NCBI GenBank assembly: GCA_964369525.1
Contig: CAYJEW010000006.1
Location: 1-64,000 of the forward strand
Source of the DNA: JAAYCI01 sp964369525
Lineage (GTDB): Bacteria; Bacillota; Clostridia; Oscillospirales; Ruminococcaceae
Length of the DNA stretch: 64,000 bases
Direction of reading: 5' to 3'
In this document: piece by piece, positions 44,501 to 54,208 of the stretch
Layout of the letters: each line of letters opens with the position of its first letter
How positions within the stretch are numbered: position 1 is the stretch's first letter
Notes under the pieces: generated by a model
Databases searched by the model: none
What the model was told of the DNA's origin: nothing
Seen by the model: the letters and a program-made list of their open reading frames with translations, nothing else
Translations under genes and position numbers: made by a program

Positions 44501-47500
44501 TACAATGGCTGCTGTAGATACCACAAGCACCGTTAGCATCACCGAGATTACCTTTAAAATCGTTAAAGCCGACCCAACCGCAACAACCGAGTCGATGGTT
44601 ATCACCGGCAATCCGATGGTTCTTATGGAAACCCCCGACTCTCTGCACAGCACACCGGCTTTACAAACTGCGCCTTACAGCATGAAAATAAGCAATAACA
44701 GCTATGTTGGCGCATTCGATAAAGACGGCGCAGTGCTTGTTTACAACGGCAACAACATCGAGTATGTTCGCAGCGAAGCTGTTGACTATGCGCGTAGCTT
44801 CCAAAGCTATGGCGTAAACAAAACCGCAGTTAACAACTCGCGTGCCACCAGCTCCGACCCCGCGCAATCCCAAAGCAAGCCCGGCGACGAGCTTGAGTAC
44901 ACCATTGAAGTTGAGCTAGACAGCACATTTAGTCTTGCATATGCCGATGGCCTGTGGGTGCGCGACCTTGCAAACATGTACCTTCAGTTTGCATCAGACT
45001 TCACAGCAGAAATTACCATTGAATACGGCGCAAACAACCCGCAAACAGGCGACCAAATTGTGCCGGACGCAGCAGAACACACCACACTTACACAAACAAG
45101 TGCCAACACCTGGACTGTAGCGCCTATCACATCGCAGCTGCAAGCTAACGACTCTGCCTATGCAGACAATCGCGAGCTGTGGTTCACCGAGATGGTGTAT
45201 AAGTTCAACGGTGATTTCTACCAAGGCGATAAAGTGACCATTGTTTACACCGCCAACATCGCTACAGATGAATACATCACCAACACTTACGGTGCTTCAT
45301 ACGCTCCTGTACCACTGGGCGAAAATGTAGCCAACAACTACGTATACATTCGCACATGGCTCAACACCCCCGGCACTCCGGGTACCGGCGGCACATGGGA
45401 ATGGGAAGAGTACGGCCGTCACCACGAGTATGTATCTCCCGACCTTCTGTATGCCGACGTAAGCATTGTAGCGCTGGACGAGAATGGCGACGAGCAGTCG
45501 ATATTCTTCCCAGAGCAGGCAGCTACCCTGCAGGTACATGGCGCAGTTGTTGAAACCGAGATAGACCTTCTGGATCCGGTATTCATTGTAGAAATTCCCG
45601 AAACATTCACACTTAATGCAGCATCGCTAAACGATGTGCTAAGTGATATTACTCAGTTTGAAATGGCGGTATCGCCAGGCCGTGATATTACAGAGATTGG
45701 TTCGGTAACCCCAACCAAAATCACGGGATATGACGCACAGGGTAGCGCCACAAACGATATGGACGACATGCGTTTCTTGCGCATCGAGTTCGATGGCATA
45801 ACCCTACGCCAGAACGAAACCGACGCTAGTGGCGCAATTGTTAGGGCAAACATTAACGAAGGTATTTCCTTCCAGATTAGTGTTAAAGCCAGAGCTGGCA
45901 CCGCAATTGGCTCGAACGAAAAAGATTACCTTGATGCCAAGGTTGCGCTTACCACCAACAACCTTGATGCAAGCATCTCTATCAACAAAATCCATGACGA
46001 AGCAGCCGATTGGTACAACGAATCTTCCACCGGCAACATATTTGGCAGCGACGCTCAGGTATCGGTTTTTGAGAGCGTAATGTCGCTGGGCGCAACACCC
46101 ACACCGGCTACATACAGCTATGTAGAAGACAGAAAGCCTATTGCGGTACTTAGGTATTCGTACGAAATCGGCCTAACCAAAGGCATAGCATGGCGCTCGG
46201 GTGGCGCGTATAAGCTCTACTCCGACCCCAACTACGGCGGCAGCAGCGATACCTACGAAAACTTCCGCCTGTACTTCATCAACGCTCCTATAAAAGTAAA
46301 TAACGTTGAAGTACCTGCCACAAACCCCGGCATTAGCGACTATCTGCTAACCGAACTCTACGATGTAATGCCGGTTGGCTATCGTCTGCCTCAAAACGCC
46401 GATGGCAGCTGGGACACAAGCGGAATTGTTATCAGGGAAAACTACAACCTTGACACATGGAACTTCCCAACCAGCGCGGGCACTACTGTTGGTATTGTTG
46501 ATCCCAGCTTGTACACCATCGAGATTGGCAGCACAACATCAAACCTTAACACAGCCGAGCCGGACGACCTTAACGCCGCCGGCACACGCACAGAATATGA
46601 GCTGCAAACCATTAAAATTACCTTCCACGGCACCGGTCTTGCAGTACCATATGATAAAGCAGTAATTGTAGATTATCGTGCTTACATAGTAAACGACGAC
46701 CTTCTGCACGGCAACGTAGATTCTCGCAGAACCTACAACCGCGTGTCCATGTTCTACGACCCAACCACAACAAAGGTTGTTAAAGGCAACACACGTACCT
46801 ACACTCAAGACGCAAACGACCTTTCGGCCCACGATCGCCTGTTCTGGTGGAACTGGAGCGGCGCAGACCAAACCACAGAAAACCGTTTGTGGTACTACAC
46901 AACGGTTAGACAGTACTCTAAGCGCATAGCCCCAGGCATTACCAAAACGGTCGAGGGTACATACCCGCGCCTTAACATGAACGGTCTAACGGTAGACTGG
47001 ACACTAACCGTTATGAACGGCTCAGGCGCACACTCAACCATGGTAATGGATGAATACACGGTTGTGGATGTTCTGCCACCAAACGTAACTTACGCAGGTA
47101 TGACAAGCGGACCTGCACCAACTTCCACATACTTCAATAGTTCCAACAGCCAAGTGCTTGTTTGGGAGTTTGAGGCAGGCGATTACGACCTAGCCCCGGG
47201 TGCAATTTCGGAAGCAACAGGCGCACTTGTGCTGAAATATCAAGCAACTGTGCCAGAGCGCACATACGGCCAGCTACAGAACCTGGCATACGTAGTGCCC
47301 ACCAACGACTACTTTGACCAAGACAATAAGTACAGCGGTCAGTTTATAGTGGGTGGCTCAAATACCGAAATGTACAACAATTTTGCTAAGGGCAACGGCC
47401 CAACAACAGGTGCTTACGATGACGCTCTCATGTGGAGCATCCGCACCTCCGGCCGTGCTGTGAAAGCAACAAACAATATCACTCTGTTTGATGTAACAGG

Positions 47501-49148
47501 CGCATCCTCAAGCAAATATGTAGCAAACATTACAAACCCAGCAGGCAACCCATACCCCCACGGCACAAGCTCTACCACATTTAACGACACCGTAGAGGTA
47601 TGGCGTGGCGACACAGTGCAGTACTCGTTCACATTCGAGAACGACCTAGGCACAGACCCGTTCGAGAACATCGTATTCTACGACATTCTCCCAAGAGTAG
47701 GCGATACCTACACCATGCAGAATCGTCCGCGTAACTCTGCTTGGGGCGAAGAGCTGGTGCTAGACGAAACAAGCTTTGCTGTAACCTTCAACGGTGCAGC
47801 AGTAGACGCAGCCGACTACACCATCACCTACACCGAAGACTTCTCGAACACAGCTTCCAGCAAAACACTACTTGAGAGTCTTGCCTGGACCGCCGCTCCG
47901 GGAGCAGACCTACGCGGCTTCAGAATAGAGTTCTCTTCCAACATCACGCTCGACGTTGGCGACCGTCTGCAGGTAGCTTGGCAGATGTCCGTGCCCACAA
48001 ACGTGCCTTACAGCTCGGTAAACAGCATTGCTTACAACAGCGCGTCCTTCGCGTATGAGTTGCTTGCCAATAGAACCGAGCCCGCGCGCTACCAGGCAGA
48101 GCCTGAAAAAGTAGGCCTATTCCTCAGGGGCGAAGAAGAGCTAAGCCTAAGCATTGTTAAAGACCTACTTAGCACCGACGTAGCAGCAGGCAGCGCAGTA
48201 TTTGAGTTCCTGCTGGAGCGCCAAGACAACACCGACCCAACAGGCAACACATGGGTACCGGTAGACCTGTCGGCAGCTGACATCACCATTGCCGACTACA
48301 ATGCAGCAAGTGCAGGCCGTTGGCAGATAATTCAAAACGGCGCAAATGATGTTGGCGTGTTCAGCATCGACGCAAGCCTGCTGGCAGGCGATGTGGGTAT
48401 AACAATCGAAGGTTACGGCCTTGCAGAGGGTACCTACCGCGTAACAGAGCTTAACCCTGGTAACCACACCGTTGCATACAACGGCGAACAAAGTATCGGC
48501 GTTGTTCCAACCCAGGCAACACCTGTTCTTGAGGCAGTACTAGAGGTGGAGAACTCTTACATACCTCCAACACCACCTCCACCGGTACCACCCGTACCAC
48601 CGGTACCACCCGTACCACCGGTACCACCCGTACCACCGGTACCGCCTGATGCTCCGCCGCTAGTGTTTACCAACTTAGCACCTACCGAGCTTATCCAGCC
48701 AGACACCCCGGCAGCAGGAACAGACGGCAGGCATTGGTCTTTGCTTAACCTCATGTCGGCACTATTCTGCGGCATCACAAGCGGTATTATGATGGTTATG
48801 ATGCTGTTCAACCGCTTGCGTCGTAAGAGTGACGAAGAGCTTGAGGCAACAGTGCTTGAAAATGGCGAGATTAGCGAGATTGGCGAAACCGAGAACGAGC
48901 TAGCAAAACGTCGCAAAGGCGCATATGTATGGCGAGTGCTCTCGGTGCTGGTGTTCGTAGCATCCGCAATAGGCTTCTTGCTCAACGAAGATATTCGTGA
49001 GCCAATGGTATTCGCTTGCGAATGGAGCCCGCTGCAAGTTACCTTCGTAATCACACAGGTACTTGTTATGCTTGGCCTACGTCAAACCATGCGTGCCCCA
49101 GACCCGGACGAATGGGAAGACGACGACCTAATGATGCAAGACAACTAA
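41524..49148 (+). CDS. Giant secreted surface (adhesin-like) protein with multi-helix C-terminal anchor
   Basis: About 2536 residues. A signal peptide (MTKRKNVPKSLLVLMLTLAV, cleavage after ASA) leads into a long Thr/Asn/Asp-rich extracellular region of beta-sandwich type. Late segments such as LTVDWTLTVMNGSGAHSTMV and VQYSFTFENDLGTDPFENIV resemble DUF11/isopeptide fimbrial-type domains, and LSIVKDLLSTDVAAGSAVFE starts a SpaA-like domain. A Val-Pro-Pro repeat spacer (about 48560-48650) precedes three hydrophobic helices with a charged loop (RLRRKSDEELEATVLENGE) and an acidic end. No LPXTG was seen. Removing the ten Ns at 44453-44462 and merging a 4-nt overlap gives exactly 2537 codons. GGAG precedes the ATG. 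Adhesion is inferred. C-ending codons suggest high expression. Confidence 0.85.
44453..44462. other. Scaffold N run inside the giant gene
   Basis: Ten Ns. The left flank ends TCGC and the right flank begins TCGC; merging them reads TSPDGRTIYY in frame, so the two contigs overlap and nothing is missing. Confidence 0.93.
48579..48641 (+). repeat. Tandem 9/18-nt repeats coding the Val-Pro-Pro spacer
   Basis: Seven consecutive 9-nt units alternate CCACCGGTA and CCACCCGTA (3.5 copies of an 18-nt unit), coding a proline-rich stalk. Perfect short repeats can change copy number without breaking the frame. Confidence 0.95.
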
Positions 49149-49175
49149 CGCCTAGCATGTTTTAATCAATACCTC

Positions 49176-49208
49176 AAAGCCCCCCACAACCTGTGGGGGG
49201 CTTTACTT
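49176..49208 (+). terminator. Intrinsic terminator of the giant gene
   Basis: 12-bp stem AAAGCCCCCCAC with GTGGGGGGCTTT, loop of 5, then ACTTTA; 27 nt after the stop. Confidence 0.88.
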
Positions 49209-49287
49209 TATATATCAATCAGCCAATGCCTGACATATATGATAAAAATAACACACCAATCATTGTGCAATACCATAAAAATATATG

Positions 49288-49316
49288 TTGAAGTATTGAG
49301 ATATATGGGGTATAAT
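49288..49316 (+). promoter_or_regulatory. Sigma-A promoter of the GGDEF gene at 49.4 kb
   Basis: TTGAAG (49288-49293), 17 nt, perfect TATAAT (49311-49316), 116 nt before the start codon. The rest of 49209-49431 is AT-rich without a gene. Confidence 0.7.
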
Positions 49317-49431
49317 ATTCTATTGCCTATAGTGCAGGTAACAAATCAATATGTAGTATGTTGAAAAGATACCGCCAGCTATGCAGCAAATGTAGTATTT
49401 ATATTGTATACTCAAGAAAGGATGGGCTGAA

Positions 49432-50556
49432 ATGAAGTTACGCTATGAGCAAGACCAAGAATATAGCCGCTGGTGTCGCAGCTCCATCCATCTTGTTTGG
49501 ATTTTTGTGGCTACCGTTTTGCTGGTGGAGATATGTTTTTTTGCCATGCAGCTGGCCAGTGATTCCAATGCAGATGTATATGAGTATTTAGTAATATATA
49601 TAGTACGCCCATTTATAGTATATGGAATACTATTGGCGGCTATGCACCTGTTCTCTGACTATCTTTTAAAGAAAAAGAGATATGTACAGCAGGCGGTTAT
49701 GTACCTAACAGCAGTGTCACTCGGCTCGCTTTCTATCGTGTGGACTCATAGCGATATAGCAGTGGCGCACATGGTGTTAGCATTTCCCGTACTATTATCG
49801 GTAATTTATGTTGAACGCTGGGCGCTTTACTACACATTTTTCCTAAACTTAATATTCTTCTTTATATTTGTATATATACTTCCGCCAACATATCCGCTAA
49901 ATGCAGGTATGCGCCCCAGCAATATTAATATTGTTGTAATGGTTGCAATGATGGTAGGTGCATTTGGCCTTGCCGGTATGCTGCGCAAGCGCCAGCAGGT
50001 GCTTATAGATGGCATTGTGGCGGCGCATAATAAGTCAAAGCAAGACTCGCTAACAGGCCTATACAACCACGCAGCCTTTTATGAGCGACTGGATGAATAT
50101 ATTCTGCAACAAAAAAGCGACGAGACAGGCTTTTGCCTAATAGTGTTGGATATTGATAACTTTAAAAGTGTGAATGATAGGTTTGGCCATGCGGTGGGTG
50201 ATGTTGTTATAACAACGCTTGTGTCCACCATTAAAGCATCTTTACGCAAAGACGAAGAAGCTTTCCGTTACGGTGGCGAGGAGTTCACAGTGCTGTCGTC
50301 GCGTAGCCCGCAGCAGGGGCAAGAGCTGGCCGAAGAGATAATAACTAACTTTCGAAACACATTAAGCGATACGTCATGGGGCACCCCTGTTACCTGTAGC
50401 GCAGGTGTGTGTGCTTACAACGCTGAACGCTTTGGCGCTAGGCGCGAGTTTTTTGCAGCAGCAGACGAAGCACTGTACGAGGCCAAAAGTACCGGTAAAG
50501 ACCGTGCGGTGTTGTGGAGCGAAGAGTATTCCCGCAGGTGGAAAGCATTTGAATAA
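49432..50556 (+). CDS. Membrane diguanylate cyclase (GGEEF) C
   Basis: 374 residues: about six membrane helices (residues 18-190) and a C-terminal GGDEF domain beginning KQDSLTGLYNHAAFYERLDE, with DIDNFKSVNDRFGHAVGD and the active-site loop FRYGGEEFTVL intact. The inhibitory-site position reads RKDE instead of RxxD, so product inhibition may be weaker. Predicted to make c-di-GMP from two GTP. GC content and codon use match the main genome rather than the AT-rich block at 28.5-33 kb. AAAGGATGGG precedes the ATG. It directly follows the giant surface protein and ends 18 nt before folC. Confidence 0.92.
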   Translation: MKLRYEQDQEYSRWCRSSIHLVWIFVATVLLVEICFFAMQLASDSNADVYEYLVIYIVRPFIVYGILLAAMHLFSDYLLKKKRYVQQAVMYLTAVSLGSLSIVWTHSDIAVAHMVLAFPVLLSVIYVERWALYYTFFLNLIFFFIFVYILPPTYPLNAGMRPSNINIVVMVAMMVGAFGLAGMLRKRQQVLIDGIVAAHNKSKQDSLTGLYNHAAFYERLDEYILQQKSDETGFCLIVLDIDNFKSVNDRFGHAVGDVVITTLVSTIKASLRKDEEAFRYGGEEFTVLSSRSPQQGQELAEEIITNFRNTLSDTSWGTPVTCSAGVCAYNAERFGARREFFAAADEALYEAKSTGKDRAVLWSEEYSRRWKAFE

Positions 50557-50574
50557 AAAGCGAGAGAAAACAAT

Positions 50575-51855
50575 ATGAGCAGCCACACAGCAGCCGATGT
50601 AAATAAGGCAATAGAATACCTTACGAGCCATAGCTGGCAGGCCAGCCGCCTTGGGTTGCATCGCATGCAAGAGCTAATGCAAAAGCTGCAAAACCCCCAC
50701 AAAAAACTACAGTTTGTCCATATAGCAGGCACAAACGGTAAAAGCAGTACTAGCGCCATGTTGGCATCGGTGCTGCAAGCAGCAGGTTATAAAACAGGCC
50801 TTTTCACCTCGCCATTTGTGCAGTATTTTAATGAGCGAATGCAGATAAACGGTAGTCCTATTTCAAATAATGAGCTAGCCGAAATAACAGCAGCAGTGCG
50901 CCTGCAGGCCGATAAAATGGAAGACCACCCCACCGAGTTTGAACTTGTAACTGCGGTGGGGCTTTTGTGGTTTGCACAGCGCGGGTGCGATATTGTGGTG
51001 CTAGAGGTAGGCCTTGGCGGCCGCCTAGACGCCACAAATATAATCCCACCGCCGCTGTTAGCGGTAATCACCACCATAGCGCTGGACCACACCAGCATTT
51101 TGGGCAACACACCGCAGCAGATAGCTGCAGAGAAGGCAGGCGTTATAAAGCAAGGCAGCGCTGTGCTGTCCTACCCGCAGACGCAGCAGGTGGAGCAGGT
51201 GCTGCAAAACGCTTGTAGCGCGGCTGAGGTGCCGCTGCATATGGCTGATTTTTCATCGCTCAAGCTACTTAGTCGAGGGCTTTGCGGCCAGCAGTTTGAG
51301 TTTGGCGGTTATTCGCCGCTGCAACTATCGCTGCTGGGGCCGTACCAGCTGCAAAATGCAGCGCTGGTGGTAAACGCAGTGCAGCTGCTGCAAACCAGAG
51401 GATATAGTATCTCTGCTGAGGCACTGAAAAAAGGCCTAAATGATGCACGCTGGCCTGCTCGTTTTGAGCTGGTGTGCCAAAAGCCGTATGTAATAGTAGA
51501 CGGAGGGCATAACCCACAGGGGGCAGCAGCGCTGGCCGATGGCCTAGGGGAATATTTTAGGCACAAAAAGGTGCTGCTAGTATATGGCGTGATGGCAGAT
51601 AAAAATTATCAAGAGATGTTCCGCAGTGTGCAGTCTCAGGTTGGTGAGGTTTTTTGTGTTTCGCCAAATAGCCCGAGAGCTCTTGCGGCGGATCAGTTGG
51701 CAGCCTACTGCACGGCTGAGGGTAGCAAAGCTTCGGCTTACAAATCGGTGGAAGAGGGCATACATGCGGCATTGGCGACTGCAGATGACAGCGATGTTGT
51801 ATGTGTGTTTGGCTCGCTGTATATGGCAGGGCAGGCGCGCCAAATATTTTTATAA
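50575..51855 (+). CDS. folC: Folylpolyglutamate synthase / dihydrofolate synthase
   Basis: Adds glutamates to folates so that they stay in the cell and bind enzymes well. The 426-residue Mur-ligase-fold protein has the P-loop HIAGTNGKSSTSAM, FTSPFVQYFNERMQ, EVGLGGRLDATNI, the carbamylated-lysine region AAEKAGVIKQG and DGGHNPQGAAAL. Length is typical. Whether it also makes dihydrofolate is unknown; the organism may rely on imported folate, since folT with a THF riboswitch follows. The ribosome site (GAGAG) is modest. Confidence 0.95.
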   Translation: MSSHTAADVNKAIEYLTSHSWQASRLGLHRMQELMQKLQNPHKKLQFVHIAGTNGKSSTSAMLASVLQAAGYKTGLFTSPFVQYFNERMQINGSPISNNELAEITAAVRLQADKMEDHPTEFELVTAVGLLWFAQRGCDIVVLEVGLGGRLDATNIIPPPLLAVITTIALDHTSILGNTPQQIAAEKAGVIKQGSAVLSYPQTQQVEQVLQNACSAAEVPLHMADFSSLKLLSRGLCGQQFEFGGYSPLQLSLLGPYQLQNAALVVNAVQLLQTRGYSISAEALKKGLNDARWPARFELVCQKPYVIVDGGHNPQGAAALADGLGEYFRHKKVLLVYGVMADKNYQEMFRSVQSQVGEVFCVSPNSPRALAADQLAAYCTAEGSKASAYKSVEEGIHAALATADDSDVVCVFGSLYMAGQARQIFL

Positions 51856-51971
51856 GATAAACAATCTTCGTATTCATTACAATTGTGTATAATTAATTTA
51901 AGTGCAGCTGCTCTCGCCACTTGCGTGGCAACCGAGTAAACTTGCTACAAATAATATACATAATATTTGAA

Positions 51972-52000
51972 TTGCCAACATATCGCAAATGCGGTATACT
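51972..52000 (+). promoter_or_regulatory. Sigma-A promoter of the folT transcript
   Basis: TTGCCA (51972-51977), 17 nt, TATACT (51995-52000). The start near 52007 lies just before the riboswitch. Confidence 0.7.
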
Positions 52001-52017
52001 AAGCTTAGAATATAAAC

Positions 52018-52137
52018 GCAGAGTAGGGATGGCGCGTTAAGTGCCGGCAGATGGGGTGTTGCTGCCGGACGAAGAAGGCCTTGGCCTTCGCGGTGTCAGT
52101 AAGGCGGCAATGTGGCCGCCCTTCCCGCATCCACTGC
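52018..52137 (+). promoter_or_regulatory. THF (tetrahydrofolate) riboswitch
   Basis: The aptamer contains the conserved GAGTAGGGATGGCGCGTTAA followed by GTGCCGGCAGATGGGGTGTT and GCTGCCGGACGAAG, then GCGGTG and closing GCATCC-ACTGC that pairs with the 5' GCAG...GGATG arms. This matches the THF riboswitch known upstream of folT in Firmicutes. Compared with the common form, an extra hairpin (GGCGGC with GCCGCC, about 52103-52120) is inserted near the 3' side. Confidence 0.9.
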
Positions 52138-52165
52138 CACAATATCAGGGCGTGCCTTTGGGGCG

Positions 52166-52193
52166 CTCCTCTTGCGTGGCGCTATATGAGGAG
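52166..52193 (+). promoter_or_regulatory. Riboswitch expression platform sequestering the folT ribosome site
   Basis: CTCCTC (52166-52171) is complementary to GAGGAG (52188-52193), the folT ribosome site. With no T tract after it, this suggests translational rather than transcriptional control by THF. Confidence 0.65.
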
Positions 52194-52205
52194 GGCTCTT
52201 TTATT

Positions 52206-52715
52206 ATGCAATCAATGCAAAAGATAACCACAAGGCAGCTTGTTTTAATGGCGTTGCTGGTAGCAATGGCGGTTGTGTTGTCGCGCTTTTTATCCATAAG
52301 CACACAAAGCATGAAGATTGGCTTCAGCTTTGTACCCATTGTACTTTTAGGCATGCTGTATGGGCCGATATGGGCCGGTGTATGCGCTGCCATGGCCGAC
52401 TTTATAGGGGCAATACTCTTCCCTGTGGGGGCGTATTTTCCGGGCTTTACGCTAACAGCAGCTTTAACAGGTGTGGTGTATGGCCTTTTTCTATACAAGC
52501 AGCCAAAACCATTGCGTGTGGTGGCGGCGGTGGGGCTGGTAGAATTTGGGCTAAACCTAATATTAAACACTTGGTGGATTCACCTGCTGTACGGCACAAA
52601 TTATTTAGCATTGTTGCCAACAAGAGCATTAAAGAATGTTGTTATGTTTCCAATACAAATTGTTATTATACTGCTCATTATTCCACGTCTGGCAGCATTT
52701 AAGAAAAAAGCTTAA
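52206..52715 (+). CDS. folT: Folate ECF transporter substrate-binding (S) component
   Basis: 169 residues, five to six membrane helices; QLVLMALLVAMAVVLSRFLS, the SMKIGFSFVPIVLLGMLYGP block and GFTLTAALTGVVYGLFLY are characteristic of FolT. It captures folate outside the membrane and works with the shared EcfA/A'/T energising module, which is not in this window. The ATG at 52206 follows GAGGAGGG; the open frame extends upstream only because it reads through the riboswitch. The THF riboswitch strongly supports the substrate assignment. Confidence 0.95.
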   Translation: MQSMQKITTRQLVLMALLVAMAVVLSRFLSISTQSMKIGFSFVPIVLLGMLYGPIWAGVCAAMADFIGAILFPVGAYFPGFTLTAALTGVVYGLFLYKQPKPLRVVAAVGLVEFGLNLILNTWWIHLLYGTNYLALLPTRALKNVVMFPIQIVIILLIIPRLAAFKKKA

Positions 52716-52729
52716 AAGGGGGCCATACT

Positions 52730-54097
52730 ATGTCAAACTATGATGTAGCCATTATAGGCGGCGGGCCGGGCGGATACAATGCAGCCGAACGCGCAGCCGA
52801 ACATGGTGCCTCGGTGGTACTGTTTGAGCAACAATGGCTAGGGGGCACCTGCCTGAACGAGGGCTGCATTCCCGCAAAAACATTGTTGTACAGTGCTAAG
52901 CTGTACGATAACGCCTCCCAATCAGAAAAATACGGCATCACAGCCGAAAATGTAGCCATATCACTGCAAACCGTGCAGGCGCGTAAAGAAAAGGTTGTGC
53001 GCACACTCACAAGTGGCGTAAAGGCTGCGCTAAAGCGTGCAGGGGTAGAGGTTGTACCGTGCAAAGCCACTATTAGCGCCCATACACAGCCAGGCTACAC
53101 ACTGCAAGCTGATGGCCAAAGTTACACCGCGAAAAATGTTATTGTAGCAAGCGGGGCAAAAACACTATTGCCGCCTATAGACGGCCTGCAGCAGGGCATA
53201 GAACAAGGCTGGGTAATTACTTCTAAGCAAGCTCTGCAGCTGGCAACTCCGCCTAAGAGCATGGCGGTAATAGGCGCCGGTGCTGTTGGGTTGGAGCTTG
53301 CAAGCTACTACCGCTCACTTGGTAGCGAGGTGGCTGTGGTGGAGATGCAAAACCAAATTGCCATGCCGTGTGACGCTGCCTTGGCAGGCGTTCTGCAAAA
53401 GATATACGAGAAAAAAGGCGTGCAGTTTCACCTGAATGCTAGCGTTACATCCATGCAGCAAAATCAGGTGTGCTTCACACAAGATGAAGCGCAAAAAACG
53501 CTTAATGCCGATGTAATTTTAATGGCTGCAGGCCGCGTTCCACACACAGAGGGCCTTGGCTTGCAAGCGCTGGGCGCACAGCTGCAGCGTGGCGCACTTG
53601 TGGCAGATACCCACATGTGCACCAACCTTTTGGGCCTGTATAGCATTGGCGATGTAAATGGACGCATGATGCTGGCCCACGCAGCCTATCGTGAAGGCGA
53701 GGTGGCAGTAAACCACATAATGGGCGTACAGGATGAGATGCGATATGACCTAGTGCCATCGGTGATATACACAAACCCTGAGCTTTCCTGTATTGGCCAC
53801 ACAGAGCTTTCGGCAAAGCAGGCAGGCTTAGATGTGTCGTGCGTTACTGTGCCCATGCGGTATTCCGGCCGCTATCTCGCTGAAAACGAAGGAGAGAACG
53901 GCAGCTTTAAACTACTTATAAATAAAGCAACCAATACAATTGTAGGTGCGCATGCACTGGGTAACTATTCATCAGAATTCATATCAGCGCTTGGCATCTG
54001 CATGGCAGCTAATATGCCACTGCAAGAGCTACGCAAGGTGGTGTTCCCACACCCAACTGTGGGCGAGGTACTGCGTGGCGCACTGTTTGGCATATAA
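52730..54097 (+). CDS. lpdA: Dihydrolipoyl dehydrogenase
   Basis: 455-residue FAD disulfide oxidoreductase that re-oxidises dihydrolipoyl groups. It has the FAD site IIGGGPGGYNAAERAA, redox disulfide GGTCLNEGCIPAK (Cys41 and Cys46), NAD site VIGAGAVGLELASYY, the second FAD site LYSIGDVN and the dimer-interface HPTVGEVL (the His/Glu pair varies: HPTVGE). It lies 14 nt after folT. No E1/E2 or glycine-cleavage genes are next to it; the folate neighbourhood hints at service to the glycine cleavage system, which is inference. AAGGGGGCC precedes the ATG. Confidence 0.95.
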   Translation: MSNYDVAIIGGGPGGYNAAERAAEHGASVVLFEQQWLGGTCLNEGCIPAKTLLYSAKLYDNASQSEKYGITAENVAISLQTVQARKEKVVRTLTSGVKAALKRAGVEVVPCKATISAHTQPGYTLQADGQSYTAKNVIVASGAKTLLPPIDGLQQGIEQGWVITSKQALQLATPPKSMAVIGAGAVGLELASYYRSLGSEVAVVEMQNQIAMPCDAALAGVLQKIYEKKGVQFHLNASVTSMQQNQVCFTQDEAQKTLNADVILMAAGRVPHTEGLGLQALGAQLQRGALVADTHMCTNLLGLYSIGDVNGRMMLAHAAYREGEVAVNHIMGVQDEMRYDLVPSVIYTNPELSCIGHTELSAKQAGLDVSCVTVPMRYSGRYLAENEGENGSFKLLINKATNTIVGAHALGNYSSEFISALGICMAANMPLQELRKVVFPHPTVGEVLRGALFGI

Positions 54098-54126
54098 ATG
54101 GAGTTAAAATAAAAAGCATTAAAAAG

Positions 54127-54167
54127 CAACCCACCAAGGCAGCTTGCCTTTGGCGGGTTGTTTTTTT
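54127..54167 (+). terminator. Intrinsic terminator of folT-lpdA
   Basis: Long stem CAACCCACCAAGGCA with TGCCTT-TGGCGGGTTG (one mismatch, one bulge), then TTTTTTT; 30 nt after the lpdA stop. Confidence 0.92.
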
Positions 54168-54208
54168 AAAATGTATACTAAATGTGTTCCCCTAATAATG
54201 CGCTGTGC

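Noticed and set aside
48579..48641. Regular repeats as a possible CRISPR array
   Set aside because: Units are 9 nt and directly adjacent with no spacers, and they code a proline stalk in frame.
48557..49054. Antisense open frame rich in Gly-Gly-Thr repeats
   Set aside because: It is the reverse complement of the Val-Pro-Pro repeats and the C-terminal helices of the giant protein.
52041..52205. Longer N-terminus for folT reading through the upstream region
   Set aside because: The extension is the translated THF riboswitch; the ATG at 52206 has a strong ribosome site.
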